Assembly: GCA_024364735.1 (NCBI GenBank)
Contig: JAGFNQ010005393.1
Coordinates: forward strand, 17,526-81,525
From: Boesenbergia rotunda
Lineage: Eukaryota > Streptophyta > Magnoliopsida > Zingiberales > Zingiberaceae
Direction of reading: 5' to 3'
DNA length: 64,000 nt
The notes under the pieces were generated by a model. It had not been told where the DNA came from. It saw only the letters and a program-made list of their open reading frames with translations, and made no database searches. Made by a program: the position numbers and the translations under genes. The number at the start of each line of letters is the position of its first letter. Position 1 is the stretch's first letter. Positions 11,031 to 22,465 of this stretch are shown in pieces.

Positions 11031-11438
11031 CCGAGGCTTTAGTACAATAATTTTCCAATGCCTCTAAGCTTCTCGTTCAAGTGCGCTGCTCCGGCAAACT
11101 CCGATCCCGACATTTCAGCGCCGCCGCCGACCCTCTGCTCCGAAGTACGATCCACATCGGGCGTCAGTAACGAAAAATGTATTCGTTTATTTACTGCACT
11201 ACTATTGTATCAAATTCTATAAATCTTTGCATTATTATAGAATTGCCCGCAGTAAACTGTCAAGGACCGTGGGCCTTTTGAGTAGGAGCCGACCGCGACT
11301 CCGAACCAAGTAAAAAATACCTGTGTTCCTCGTGTTTGTTTTTAATTCCGCTGTGTATTTTCTCTTAAGTCTTATCCGAAAAAGTTTTCACGATATTCCC
11401 CCCCCCCCCTCTATTGTGTTTCTCGATCCAACATTTCC

Positions 11439-12530
11439 ATCGGCGGTATGTATTTGCAAATTACTAGAGCAATTTGTAACATTGGTAAGAGCAGCAACAT
11501 TGTTAGTCATATAATTTGATGCCCCGGAGTCGAAATACCAAGGAGAACAAGGTAAAGAAGCGGTACCTGAAAGACCTAAAGCAGAAAATACCGAAATGAT
11601 CATTTGTTGAACCATTTCAGGTGTCAAAGTTGGCACAGAATTAGGCAAATTTTGATCCACAGAAACTGGAGTAGTAGAAGGACCAACAGAGGTAGTGAAG
11701 GCTATTGCATTTCTCCTCGGTGATCTGATTGGACATTCTTTAATGATGTGACCATCCTTTTTGCAGTAAATGCAAAACTTTTTAGGACAATGGGAAACAA
11801 AGTGTTCAAAGCTTTTACAGCAAAAACATTGGATAGTACTCATGTCTCGCCCTTATGGTTTGCCTTGTGCGATATATGCCATAGGAACAGAGGCTGATTT
11901 TTGTTGTTCCATGATTGTCTGGGTGAGGAGACGTTCTTCACGAAGCAGTTCATTTAAGCATTCATCTAAGGAGGGGACTGTAGCCCTGTTCATGAGGTTG
12001 GTCCGAATGCCCTCAAAATCATATCTCAATTTCATAAGAAATTTATCTCGTTTTGTGGTGACATGAACTTTTTGGATTGTAGCTTGTCCGTCAGTTGACA
12101 AATCATTATAGACAATGTCAACATATTCAGCCCAAAGATTTATAAAATGATAATAGAATTCAGAAATTGAGAGACTATCCTGTTGAAAACTGACAATTTC
12201 ATGTTCAATTTGAAACTTGCGAGTAGTGTTGTTCTGGTTATAAATTTACTGTAGGTATGCCCACATCTTAGCTGTCGTGGTGAAGGGTCTGAGATTGAGG
12301 ACGATATTAGGCTCAACAGAGCCTATGATCCAGGCCATAACCTGAGCATCTTTGACCTCCCATTTGGCATATGCCTCCTTATGCATAGTTTTGTCAGGGG
12401 CAGAATTGGTTCCGTCTATATGACCCCAAAGCTCCTTGCCTTTGGTAAAGATCTGAAACTGGAATGCCTAGGTAGCGTAGTTCTTTCCATTAAGACGAAC
12501 AAACGGGACATCATGCTTTTTAGTGGACAT
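11439..12530 (-). pseudogene. Copia-1 gag and protease N-terminal part
   Basis: The start ATG at 12530 gives MSTKKHDVPFVRLNGKNY, the UBN2-type Copia gag start. Downstream are gag helices (RDKFLMKLRYDFEGIRTNL), two CCHC zinc knuckles at about 11830-11740 (CFCCKSFEHFVSHC and FCIYCKKDGHIIKEC) that would bind genomic RNA, and the aspartic protease signature WYFDSGASNYM near 11530. Gag would form the virus-like particle and protease would process it. Stops occur early in gag (about 12480 and 12245), and the protease is interrupted at 11438 by LTR-C. The zinc-knuckle-protease part stays open from 11843. Confidence 0.88.
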
Positions 12531-12647
12531 GATTACGAGAAAAAAGAACGCAGGAGGGAAAAAAATAAGAAGCTGGAGAAATCACAAGGAACTAGGATTG
12601 ACTTGAAAAAATGACAGGAGAAAAAAACTAGGTTTGGATCGAAACTG

Positions 12648-12659
12648 GCTCTGATACCA
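12648..12659 (-). other. Copia-1 primer binding site
   Basis: Minus-strand TGGTATCAGAGC immediately follows the 5' LTR. It is complementary to the 3' end of initiator tRNA-Met, the primer used by most plant Copia elements. Confidence 0.85.
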
Positions 12660-13021
12660 TGTCAAACTCAGAGGAAATGAGAGTAGAAACTATGTCAAAC
12701 TCAGAGAAAATGAGGGTGAAAAACTCTATTTTCTCCTCTGGAGAATCCTCCTTTAAATAGTATGATACATAATTACAGCTATATAATTTTGAAAATCTAC
12801 GTCATTACTCTAAATCTGTGCAATTAATGTCAAATATTCTGCCCATTAATAGCAAATCTGCGCCATTAATGCCAAATCATTGTGCAATTAAATCTGGGCC
12901 ATTAATACCAAATCTGTACAATTAATGCCAAATATTCTGCCTATAATAGCAAATATGCACCATTAATGTCAAATTATTGTGCAATTAATATCAAATATTC
13001 TGCCTATCAATTCTCTTGACA
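12660..13021 (-). repeat. Copia-1 5' LTR (right copy, 362 bp)
   Basis: TGTCAAACTC to TTCTCTTGACA, matching 3041-3404 with scattered substitutions and small indels, so the element is older than the gypsy element at 34963. Rich in ATTAATGCCAAAT-type units. Confidence 0.92.
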
Positions 13022-14066
13022 CACATTACACGACTATAGTCCGTTTGATATCTACATGGACTCTATTTTACAGTCCTCGAAAATGTGTATGATGATAGTA
13101 CTAATGATGATAATAGTAGTGTCACCACTAGTTTGATGATAAGATGGAAAATTATGAATTTGTGTTTGTGATGCATTTGATGAAATCGTTATTGGGAATC
13201 ACAAATGAATTATCGCTTGCCTTACAACAAAAGGATCAAAACATTGTATTGGCTATTAGTTTGATCAAGACAATGAAAGTTCAATTACATAAATTGAGAG
13301 AAGAAGGATGGGAGAATTTTTTGGATATCGTCGACAAATTTTGTAGAAAACCATATGATCTGAAGACTGAATATGAAAGAAAATATGAGAACTCACAGTC
13401 GTAGCAGATGTAATGGGCAAGTGATTACTAATTTTCATCACTATCATTTTGAAATTTTTTATAAGGTATTATTTTTAAATATTTTATTAAATTTTAATTT
13501 TCTGATAATATTTTTTATTCATTATTTTATTGGTACATTGTTAGGTTCTTGATATGATGGTTCAAGAGATGAATATTTGATTTTCAAAATCAAGTATGAG
13601 GTACATACTTGTATTGCTTGCTTAGATCCAAAGTACTTTTTTTTCTCAATTTGACATTGGTAAGCTACTCTGAACTTTATCTGGAAGACTTTTCATTAAT
13701 TGATTGTGTAATACTTGAAGACCAACTCGAGAGTTACATTCAAAATGTACGAGATGAATTTTCTATAATTGAAGATTTGGAAAGTATGACTAAAAAGATT
13801 ATTCAAACTGGTAAGAATATGATTTTTCCGTTGATATATCGTTTGATCAGTTAGCATTGGTTTTACCAATTGTAATTGCTTCTGTTGAAAGAATTTTTTC
13901 TGCGATGAAAATTATCAAGACTAATTTACGTAATAGGATGAGAGATAAATGAAAATTTGGCAGTATACATACAGTTTCTGTTGAAAGAATTTTTTCTGCG
14001 ATAAAAATTATTAAGACTGATTTACTTAATAAAATGAGAGATGAATGAAAATTTGATAGTATACAT
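13022..14066 (+). pseudogene. hAT-like (ZMYM1-type) transposase, C-terminal part, broken
   Basis: Continuation of 2025-3040 across the Copia insertion. The open stretch 13144-13404 reads FVFVMHLMKSLLGITNELS...ALQQKDQNIVLAISLIK, the pre-dimerisation region of this family. After a gap with stops, 13840-13950 reads LALVLPIVIASVERIFSAM, the hAT C-terminal dimerisation motif. In-frame stops and frameshifts are frequent. The C-terminal motif is followed by a partial copy of itself (13977). Confidence 0.78.
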
Positions 14067-14181
14067 CGTGAAGGATATTTTTGACCCAATTGAAAAATGA
14101 ATAAATTTTATAATATTTTCAACAGTGAAGGATATTTTTGACACAATTGAAAAATGAATAAATTTTATAATATTTTCAACA
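13881..14181 (+). repeat. Two local tandem duplications at the end of the hAT-like pseudogene
   Basis: A 96-bp period repeat (copies starting TCTGTTGAAAGAATTTTTTC at 13881 and 13977) is followed by a 57-bp period repeat (GTGAAGGATATTTTTGAC at 14068 and 14125). Both are two-copy duplications of transposase 3' sequence. Confidence 0.85.
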
Positions 14182-16508
14182 GATGAACACTCGTAGGATA
14201 CAATTACCTCCTTTTATTTGTATGTCCATATTCGATACAAATAATTCAAGTGTCAAAAATAATTACCTTATTAATATACATGTATTTTTATATTTATATT
14301 ATTATCGTTATCAATTCAGTATTTTTATCTTTTAATATATTTATTTAATAATAAAAATATTTTTTTAATTTTTTCTTCAACTACTCTTGAAATTTTTATT
14401 TTAATCCGCTACTTACCCACGTTGACAACGAATGCCCACACAATCAATTCCATAATTATTTATACAAATGTAAATGAAATCACCATATAAAAAAATATTT
14501 TTTCTGACTTTATTAGGGATGGATACTTGATCATTTCTATAAATCTACACAATGATGACCCACTCAATTAAGTCGATTTTGCCCGAAAGGAAAGACAGTG
14601 ATTAGAACAATTATTTTGTCAAAAAAAACAAATCGTTGACATTAAAAACACTCATCCAGTCAATAAGTTTTTTTATATGGATTAAACTCTGAGACTCGTA
14701 GACGACTACAACCCAAAACTGTTCTCGTTTATTCCATACAAACGGCGAGAGAACAATTTCAAGAAGTACACCTGCTTGGCTCAATCCTTTCTAAGAAACA
14801 CAGCATGAAGTTGTTTCCGTACGTTATCCATTTTATTTGGCTTTTTAATTTATTGGTCGTCATCCAAACTTCGATTATTTAAAAAAAGAAAAATATGCTA
14901 AATTGAATGAATTTCTCCAACATAACATACATTAAAGAAGTTAAAAGAACCACAAAGATCATCATCAGTCAAAACTTTAAGAATAAAAATTTTACAATAC
15001 AAAATGACACCATCCGAAGGTGAAACTAATTAGCATAATGAAAATGAAAATTTTCAAGATTATCTTAACCCTTAGTTAAATGAACATCGGATAATAAATT
15101 CCGTGATCCAACTAAAATTAAAACAACCTGCCGCACTGAATGGACGTAGGAGCTGCATGGATAGATCATAAGGCAGAAAACTTGCCTATTGAATTAAGAA
15201 AAGGGAACACAAAAAAGATAAAATGATAGAAGTAAATATCATGAAATAGAAAAAGATGAATGCTAACGAAGTATCCTTTAAGATTGGTTTGAGAATCTGC
15301 ATTGATTCTTTTGCAATACCGAGGAGACCAAAAAGGCATGAGCAACAAGGGGCCATGAAGCAATACCTTATTTTCAAGGTACCTCGTGCTCCTTTTTGCT
15401 GAATATTCTTGTTGAACAAGTTCCGCAGAAGTCTCTAAAAAATTCTCCTAATATTCCTGCTGAACAAGTTCTGCAGTAGTCAGCCTTGAAGAATTTTCAA
15501 CCAGACCATTAGGTTCATTGCATGTCTGATAATTATGATGGTGCAGTTAATAGATCAAGAACATGTAATTTGATATATTGCTTTCCGAACAAGGGAAAAT
15601 ACATTCACACAGCAATAACACCCTCAAAGAACTGAGAGATTTTGCTCAAAGCGTAATTTCTTCTTAGACAAGGTCAAATTCCAACAAAAAAATATCATTA
15701 GTTGTGAATTTATCAATGATAAACGACCTGCCACAAGGTTAAACTCCATAACGCCAAACTACATAGCCATAGAAGATGTCAGTTTTCGCCCAAGATGTGA
15801 GCTTGCATGTTATAAATAATATCTTTTTATCAGTAATACTTGCATATATACTAGACCCTGATAGAGGACCACTGAAGGAAGCTTAGATAAAACCTTTCAA
15901 GTACCAGACTACAAGAAATATATGTAAAGGAGCTTGGGTTATTGTAGCAAAAGTGATACGCTCTCCTGATCTTAAGCATCAGTGAGTGAATTAAATTACC
16001 TTTCTGAGAAGAGAGGTATAGAGCACTTGTGCACCAGAAGCAAACAATGACCCACCGCATCTGACTGGTCAACTCTTGCAAACACAGTACAAAAAAATCA
16101 AAAATATCGGAATGAAATATGATCAACATCAATAAATGCTTGGTATTATGAATTTTAAGAAAAAGTTGTTACAAATTCCAAGACAAATGTTGAGCTATAT
16201 GTCATAGGGAATTAATCAAAGTGTTATAAGTTAAATACATCCCACCTTAAAGATGCACTTTATATAGTTGGTGCTGCAAAAAAGGCCTTGACATGACTAT
16301 TGTTGTTTTGGTGGGTAAAGGAGACACTTTCCTTTATCAAATGCCTGCTAAACAAGATTATCAATCGCTGTCTGACATTAAGTCGCACAATGTCACGAGA
16401 CTAATGTCTCACATATGGTATTACCGAATAAATGTTGTTTAGGTGTCTTCTAGCCAAATCAGATAGAAAGACATAGGTGAACTACTGCAATGCCTTGCAA
16501 GTAATTCT
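14182..16508. other. AT-rich intergenic region
   Basis: No supported gene. It lies between the dead hAT pseudogene and the stop codon of the CDKG gene, so the right few hundred bases probably include that gene's 3' UTR (no polyadenylation site assigned). A 53-bp imperfect direct repeat is present (TGTTGAACAAGTTCCGCAG at about 15410 and its relative at about 15463). ORFs here are short and unlike known proteins. Confidence 0.6.
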
Positions 16509-19500
16509 CTATCCAAATAGTGTAAAAAGACCAAGATCACCTTGCTGCAGTTCCTTCTGCTGCTGCTCTGCCAGTGGGTCTGGGCTCTTCATTATTCTTC
16601 TTAGACGTCTGAAATTAATATGAAACTCATGAATAGGTCACATATAGAAAAAACTATGGAAGCAGTTGTTAAGCTTTTTTTTGTTGAACAGCTTACACAC
16701 CGATCTTGGGCATGTTGAGCAGGAAAAGTAGGCATGAATTCTTTTGACTTTGGTAAAGGAACCTCCTGGAACCACGGATGATTTAGAGCAGTTTCTGCAG
16801 TTATTCGCTGCGTTCATTCAGAGCAGACAAGTTAATATTGCAAGCAGAGTAATATTGACATGAGGTAAAAGAATTGTCTTGGTCAAAATACGAAATATTC
16901 ACGTTATTTCAGGATTTACCTTATCAGGGTTGTATGTCAAAAGTCTGTTTAATAAATCAAAACCAGCTTCAGAAAGGGTTGGACCTCCAATAAAGGATGT
17001 GGGAGGAAACTTTTCACGTAGCTTATTATACCTGAAAAAAAGAAATGATTTGAAAAATTAACTAAGACAATAAAGAACACTTCACCTAATTGAGAGCCAA
17101 CAAAGCAAATCTCAGGCATAATCAACTATAGTTCTAGGACTGGAAAAGAATGGTGTCAAGATGAAGCAAACAAAAGCACACATTTTGAAGATTCATGGAA
17201 TAACCAAATGAATACAAGAATAGAAACACAATACTTACGGTTGCTTGACAAAGTTTACTTTAACACCAGGTAAATTAGCAAATCCAGGCCAGATGCTTTG
17301 GTTAGGGGTACCAAGTGTCCTGAATATCTGTAAGCATGACTATATTAATGAAGATAAACATATTAACATAAAGCTAAAACTGTACAAGGTTGTTTTGAGC
17401 ATAGACCTTATCAAGTTGATCACGCTCAGATTTCCCACTAAATAATGGTTCTTTTGATAGGAGTTCTGCCATTATGCACCCTAAAGACCACATGTCAATA
17501 GCAGTAGAATATTCTTTAGCCCCCAGTAGAAGTTCAGGTGCTCTATCAAGAAAATAATTAAGTATATTAGGAACCATAAATGCACAATATAAAAGAAATG
17601 ATGTTACCTGATTCACGTAGAAAAAGAATAATATCAAACACAGAAGAAAACGGCAAGAAGACTAGATGAAAAAATAAGCGGAGGTTAAAGATCACATGCT
17701 ACATACCTGTACCACAATGTAACTACCAACGGAGTGTAAGGTTTCAATGGACTTCCATATTGGCGAGACAACCCAAAATCGCATATCTTTAGCTCTCCAC
17801 GATTGTTTAAAAGAATATTTGATGTCTTCAAATCCCTGAAAGAATGGTAATTGATACATTAAATGGACAAAAAAAAAGGAGAGGGCAATATACATCATAT
17901 TTGTCCCAACTATTGGGGTTAGCTACATGGATTTCGTCCCGATCCTTTCATTGAACTTTATGCAATGCTATATTACTAGTGATATGAAGACTAAAATATC
18001 AATAATCATAAAGATTGAAATTTGAGAATACCTATGGAGTACCCAGTTGTCATGAAGATACTTGACACCTGAAAGCAGCTGCAACATCAAGCATTTTACC
18101 TCACTCTGACTAAATGGTTGTTTCATAGTCTCCATCAGTGCTTTTAGATCATGTTCCATATACTCCATAACCATAAAAATCTTGTCAAAACCACTACCTA
18201 CAACAACTTCCTTAACATCCACAATTGAAGGATGATGAAAAGATAATAAAATATTTATCTCCCTAAGCGAGGTAAGAGGAAAGCCCTCCTTCTCCTTTTC
18301 CATTTTAACTTTTTTCAATGCCACTATCTCCCCTGTCTTTTTATCCTTTGCTCTATAGACAACCCCATAGGTACCTTCATCTATTTTATTGAGCCTCTCA
18401 AACTCATCAACACTTCTACAACCTTGAAGCATGTTTATACATCTTTTAGGCGGTTGTGCTGCTTCTGGTGTCTTAGACCTACCATCTTCATCCTCAGCAT
18501 CAGTGTCAAAACTTTGATTACTTGTACTAGTCTCACCACCATCAGCGCTCATATGATCATTCCTATTGAACTCAGCATCTAAACCATCATATTCATGCTC
18601 TCTTGAGTAAGATTTGGAAAAATCAACTCCAGAATTTTCTGCCATGATAGCATCACCCAGCTCAGGACTAACTGTTTTCTTATGCAAATGCTGCCCTGAT
18701 GAACCAGATAATGGGGTATTTTTTCTCTTTTTGGCAACTACATCGACCTTGAGACTTTCATCCTCATCATCAGAATCAATATTCCTGTCTGCCCATCTGG
18801 AGAAGGAAATACTCCTAGCAGGAACAGGTTCATCTTCAAAATCATCCAACAATTTTACCTCCTGATAATTACTGGCCAACAGCGGGTGAGGTGATTCGAC
18901 TGAGATATCCACATTTGAAGGTGATGTATTTGTACCAGATCGTTGAACTGCATCAATAGAACGAGATGGAACAAATCCCAGAGGCTGTGGAGGTGGTGGA
19001 GGCAGGGTATCATTCTCAATCATGGTGCTCTTACTGCTGGAAGTGACAACAGCAGACCGCTTACTATCATTCCTATCCCAAATGATTGGAGAGAGTTTTC
19101 TCTTCCTGTTATCCATGTAAGAGTTCCCATTCTCATGAATCGTAGTTCCATTATCTTTTATCTTTGAAATAGGTGCTTCCGGATCATCTGATCCACTGCC
19201 ACTGGACAATTCCCCAGTCTCGCGATCCACGTCTTTGCAAGAGAGGTGGTTCAATTTCTGACCATTCTTGCTTTCTCCGCTAGAATTGCTCAAAATGGGG
19301 GAGCGATAGAAATCATTAATCACTCCCCTCCTCTTGATGTCTCCTTGAGCAACCCCAATCCTATCACGCGAATCATGGTGGGGGTGGTCGCGGCCCCTAT
19401 CGAAACAACCATCATGTATTCGATCTCGGTAATAATCCTTCCTCCTAGAGAGCTTCACATGCGCCTCGCGATCCCTGAACTCATAATCTCGGTACCTACT

Positions 19501-19518
19501 ATGTCGACCAGCTGCCAT
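16509..19518 (-). CDS. CDKG: Cyclin-dependent kinase G (PLTSLRE-type, CDK11-like) gene, seven coding exons
   Basis: Coding exons on the minus strand: 19518-18032, 17835-17707, 17542-17407, 17327-17239, 17031-16920, 16807-16701 and 16608-16509. They join in frame, all introns are GT-AG, and the total is 2,160 nt (719 codons plus stop), the usual size for plant CDKG2. Residues 1-372 are charged and low-complexity with an R/D-rich start and a polyproline run. The kinase domain begins about 373 (FERLNKIDEGTYGVVYRAK) with the ATP-site lysine about 402. PLTSLRE, the cyclin-contact helix of this class, is at 414-420, HRD ends at 497 (KTSN follows), DFG is at 515-517, and the T-loop threonine of YTPLVVTLWYR is about 530. 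The tail is LRRIMKSPDPLAEQQQKEL. CDKG kinases act in the nucleus with cyclin L in splicing, and in meiosis and development. All catalytic residues are present, so the gene looks functional. Exon ends are my reading, with no transcript evidence. Confidence 0.95.
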
Positions 19519-19992
19519 AGGCCAGGGGCCAAAGAACCCCTAAAAATCGGGTGTTGAACACGAAACCCTAGATCCACAAAAGGGGCAGAGACAACGAGAA
19601 AACCTAGAGGGGCGAATCAGAAAACCCCTAATATACCTCACAAAATCAAGATATAACTAAATTCGGCTCCAAACAATCGGCAACAGGGCGAACAACCAGA
19701 AGAGTCGATGAATCTAACGACGAACAAGCGCCGACTGAGAAGGAACCAGACGATAAGGTAGTAGATAGGAGGGAGCGCCGGGGGAACAGACCTGATCAGT
19801 GCAATCGACGATTCCGAGGGGCGACGACGGCGACGACGCGAGGTGGGTGACACCAAAGGTGAAGGCAGCCCCGCTCTTCCTCGAAGACACGAAGGCAGAG
19901 GCGGTGCTTTCAATAAGATTGTTCCGACTCGGAGGCGGCCGCGAACTTCTACCACGAAAAGCGTTGCAGCTCATCAATAAGTTGGTGTACCG
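19519..19992 (-). promoter_or_regulatory. Probable CDKG 5' UTR with a leader intron
   Basis: Upstream of the ATG the sequence is GC-rich without a long ORF on the sense strand. A plausible leader intron runs 19791 to 19628 (donor CAG|GTCTGT, acceptor TATTAG|G), 164 bp. The transcription start and a TATA box could not be assigned; upstream of about 19990 the composition falls back to ordinary. Several ORFs of 60-105 codons overlap here on both strands and are not supported. Confidence 0.4.
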
Positions 19993-20391
19993 ACAAACAC
20001 CGCTCTAATTCGTACCAAGTTATTATTGGCTTGGTTTGGGCTCTGCTGGGACCTAGTTGTCCTAGATAATGAGGGTATACGCTTGGGTGTTAATATCTCG
20101 TTCTGCTTAGCGAATCGGATCTGGGTTCCAAGCTGGACATTATTATCTCACGGTTGTATCGAATCCGGTAAGCCGAATTTCAGGACATCTGCAACCGGAT
20201 TTCTGGAGAGATTTATAAAATAAAAAAATTTAAAAAACTAACCTGAGATTTGGGATTTTTAATTTCAGAATAAATTTATATTTTTAAATCTATTTTTAAT
20301 AATAAATGATATAATAATATTACATGTTTGATGTTTCAAAATAATTAAAAAATAAATTCAATGAAATTAATTATAATATTTTATTTTATGA
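19993..20391. other. Spacer between the CDKG gene and hAT-2
   Basis: Probably contains the CDKG promoter in its left half. The right half (from about 20215) is AT-rich and is the genomic target into which hAT-2 inserted. No gene seen. Confidence 0.4.
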
Positions 20392-20399
20392 ATAAATAG

Positions 20400-20580
20400 T
20401 AGGGGTGAGTATTCGGTTAAAACCGAACCGAACTGAACTGAATAGACCGAAAATCGAATAAACCGAATTTTTCCAGAAAAATCGAACCGACCGAATTTTA
20501 CCAAAATAACCGAGTAAACCAAACCGATTAAAAATCGGTTAATTCGGTTTTTAACCGAATTAACCGATTTGACCAAATAA
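20400..20580. repeat. hAT-2 left terminal and subterminal repeats
   Basis: The terminal inverted repeat at 20400-20409 is followed by about ten copies of AACCGAA/TTCGGTT in both orientations up to 20580. In hAT elements such clusters are bound by the BED domain of the transposase. Confidence 0.85.
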
Positions 20581-21249
20581 TTTTGACCCTAATCTAATTT
20601 TGTGTATTATGTTTGTTTACATGTGAATCAAAATTGAAAAACAACCGAATTGATAGAAAAAGATCCCAGAACTATAATTCATCTTATATTTTTATAAGTT
20701 TATAATCGATACTTGTAAATTTTTATTAGTTGTCTGAGTTAATATATTCGTTACTTATAAATTTTTATTCTTATCTGAGCTAATGGGTCATAGACTCATA
20801 AGGTGGGTTGAATGCACACCACGATTAGTTGTATTTGTTGTTTGTTATTCCAAATCCATGTATGCTTCATGACATTAACTTGTTAAACTTTTCACATTTG
20901 TATGTTTTGTTTGTATTTGTTTTAACATTTCACATTTGTGATGTTGCTTCAACAGACGTAGTATATCTAATGCATGAGAACTAAGAATCACCTTAGATCG
21001 ATTACCATTTTTAATCAGATTATTTTGTTTGAGAAATGAGAATTGCATCGCGATTCAATACATTTTTCACATCAATTAATAGACAAAATATTCCAATGAA
21101 AGAATTTATTATCCTAACATTAAGCAATGAAAGGAATTCATGGCCAACGGAGAAAAATGCCAATGAAGAAAATAAATAGATGACTAGAATTAATTGACTA
21201 ACAACCAGATCAAGTGAAACAATTAATTACACATTTACACTAAAGACTT

Positions 21250-22465
21250 ATTAATTACACATTTACACTAAGGACTCACAGAGTCACAGAGGCCATGCTT
21301 TTGTTCACCATTTTCATTATTTCTATCTCCCTTTCAGGAACAATCGACTTCACACACAAACTTACAAGACCACATGCACAAATGATTTATTTGGATTCCT
21401 CTTGCTATTTCGCTAAATCCTTATGCACGATGTATCCGAAGGACGACTTGAATGGTGACCACTCAATGCACTTCTCAGGCTTCCTTTTGAAGCATATGTG
21501 GATGGCCTTCCCCTCAGGAATCAGGACTGGAAAATTGATGGCAGATCATCTTGAGAAGGTCAAGCAGTTCCATGCATCCCCTTGGCAGTGTATGCTCGGT
21601 TGGCAGACCACTCAACGAATTCGCTTTCGCGATCTCCAGATCCTGGTGTATCCCCTTGGCAGTGTATGCTCGGAGCTGCAGGAAACAGCAAAGTTCATCC
21701 TATACAATTTTTGAAAGAAATGTTGTGGTTCATCGACTAGGAATCATAGTTACAAGAAAAGAATAACACGCACATTGAATATCGAAGTGCCTTTCATGTT
21801 GTTCTCGCGAAGCGCGTATGCTAGAAGTGCCTGCAAAGTTCAGAATGAAGATTGGATTATGGCTTAAGAAATAATTCTGAAGCAATCTTAAATCGAGATA
21901 GTATCCATGCATGCATCACTAGTGCATTGTGAATGTTGATCCAAAATGCGAGGTGGTCGACTTGCAAGTTTACAATAAATAGCAGCAATGCATCTCAATA
22001 TTTCTTCAGAAAGTTTACAACAAATCTCAGGCACGCAATGAGTAACCGATGTTCCAAGATGTTCTACAAGACTTCGATGACTAGAGATATAACTTGCTTT
22101 ATCCTGCAATGCAAAATCCAATTACAGGCCATTTGAGATAAACTAACAGTAAACATTGCGTTATTAGCATACATGAGATTGTTTAAATAACCCAAAGTGT
22201 AGACTAACAATGAAGTATGCATCTAAATTCTAATCTGACTGCATTTCTAACATTGCATTGAAGTACATAGTCGATGTTTAAATTCATTTTCAATTAAAGC
22301 TTGAATCTTCAGACTTTGTTCCCACTAAGTCATGAGAAATCACAGAAAGATGTCATTTAAATCATACCAATATCTACTAGAGCATCATGTTAACCAAATC
22401 GAGGAATTCATGTTAAGGATCTATTACATACCTGTGCATACATCAATCTTCTTGTTATTTTTCTA
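21250..22465. other. hAT-2 internal DNA of unknown origin
   Basis: Between the left subterminal repeats and the TPS fragment. A stretch at about 21400-21700 has higher GC and coding-like composition and could be another captured exon. On the minus strand one reading gives LIPEGKAIHICFKRKPEK, which I cannot assign. Minus 21888-22121 is an open 77-codon stretch preceded by a TTGCAG acceptor-like site, also unassigned. No intact gene. Confidence 0.35.
21577..21673. repeat. 23-bp direct repeat, 74 bp apart
   Basis: TCCCCTTGGCAGTGTATGCT (followed by CGG) occurs at 21577 and 21651. It is a partial tandem duplication inside the unassigned coding-like stretch of hAT-2. Confidence 0.8.

Larger units (their letters stand above)
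10094..11433 (+). mobile_element. LTR-C: solo LTR of a Copia-type element, plus orientation
   Basis: A 1,340-bp insertion in the Copia-1 protease region, bounded by a perfect 5-bp duplication TTTCC (10089-10093, 11434-11438). It ends CCAACA; the start reads TATTGG where the inverted complement would be TGTTGG, so the first G has probably mutated to A. It contains a short tandem array, three GGCGCCCGGGA-type palindromes (10696-10905), a TATA box in CACTATAAAAGGGG at about 11010, and the C-rich 3' end typical of Copia LTRs. No primer site or coding DNA is present, so it is a solo LTR left by LTR-LTR recombination. Confidence 0.88.
3041..13021 (-). mobile_element. Copia-1: minus-strand Ty1/copia retrotransposon with internal solo LTR and tandem duplication
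   Basis: Flanked by a perfect 5-bp target duplication CACAT (3036-3040 and 13022-13026). The ends are TGTCAA...TTGACA with two 362-364 bp LTRs. On the minus strand a tRNA-Met type primer site abuts the right LTR and a G-rich polypurine tract (3405-3413) abuts the left one, so the 5' LTR is on the right. Domain order on the minus strand is gag, zinc knuckles, protease, integrase, reverse transcriptase, RNase H, which defines Copia. It is inactive: gag has stops, protease is interrupted by another LTR, pol is frameshifted and partly duplicated. It interrupts the hAT-like pseudogene 2025-14066. Confidence 0.93.

Noticed and set aside
19638..19977. ORFs of 87-105 codons upstream of CDKG
   Set aside because: GC-rich leader/UTR sequence; no domain, and frames overlap the proposed leader intron.
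21888..22121. Open minus stretch considered as the next TPS exon
   Set aside because: The peptide does not match the TPS sequence expected after the ALNM motif.
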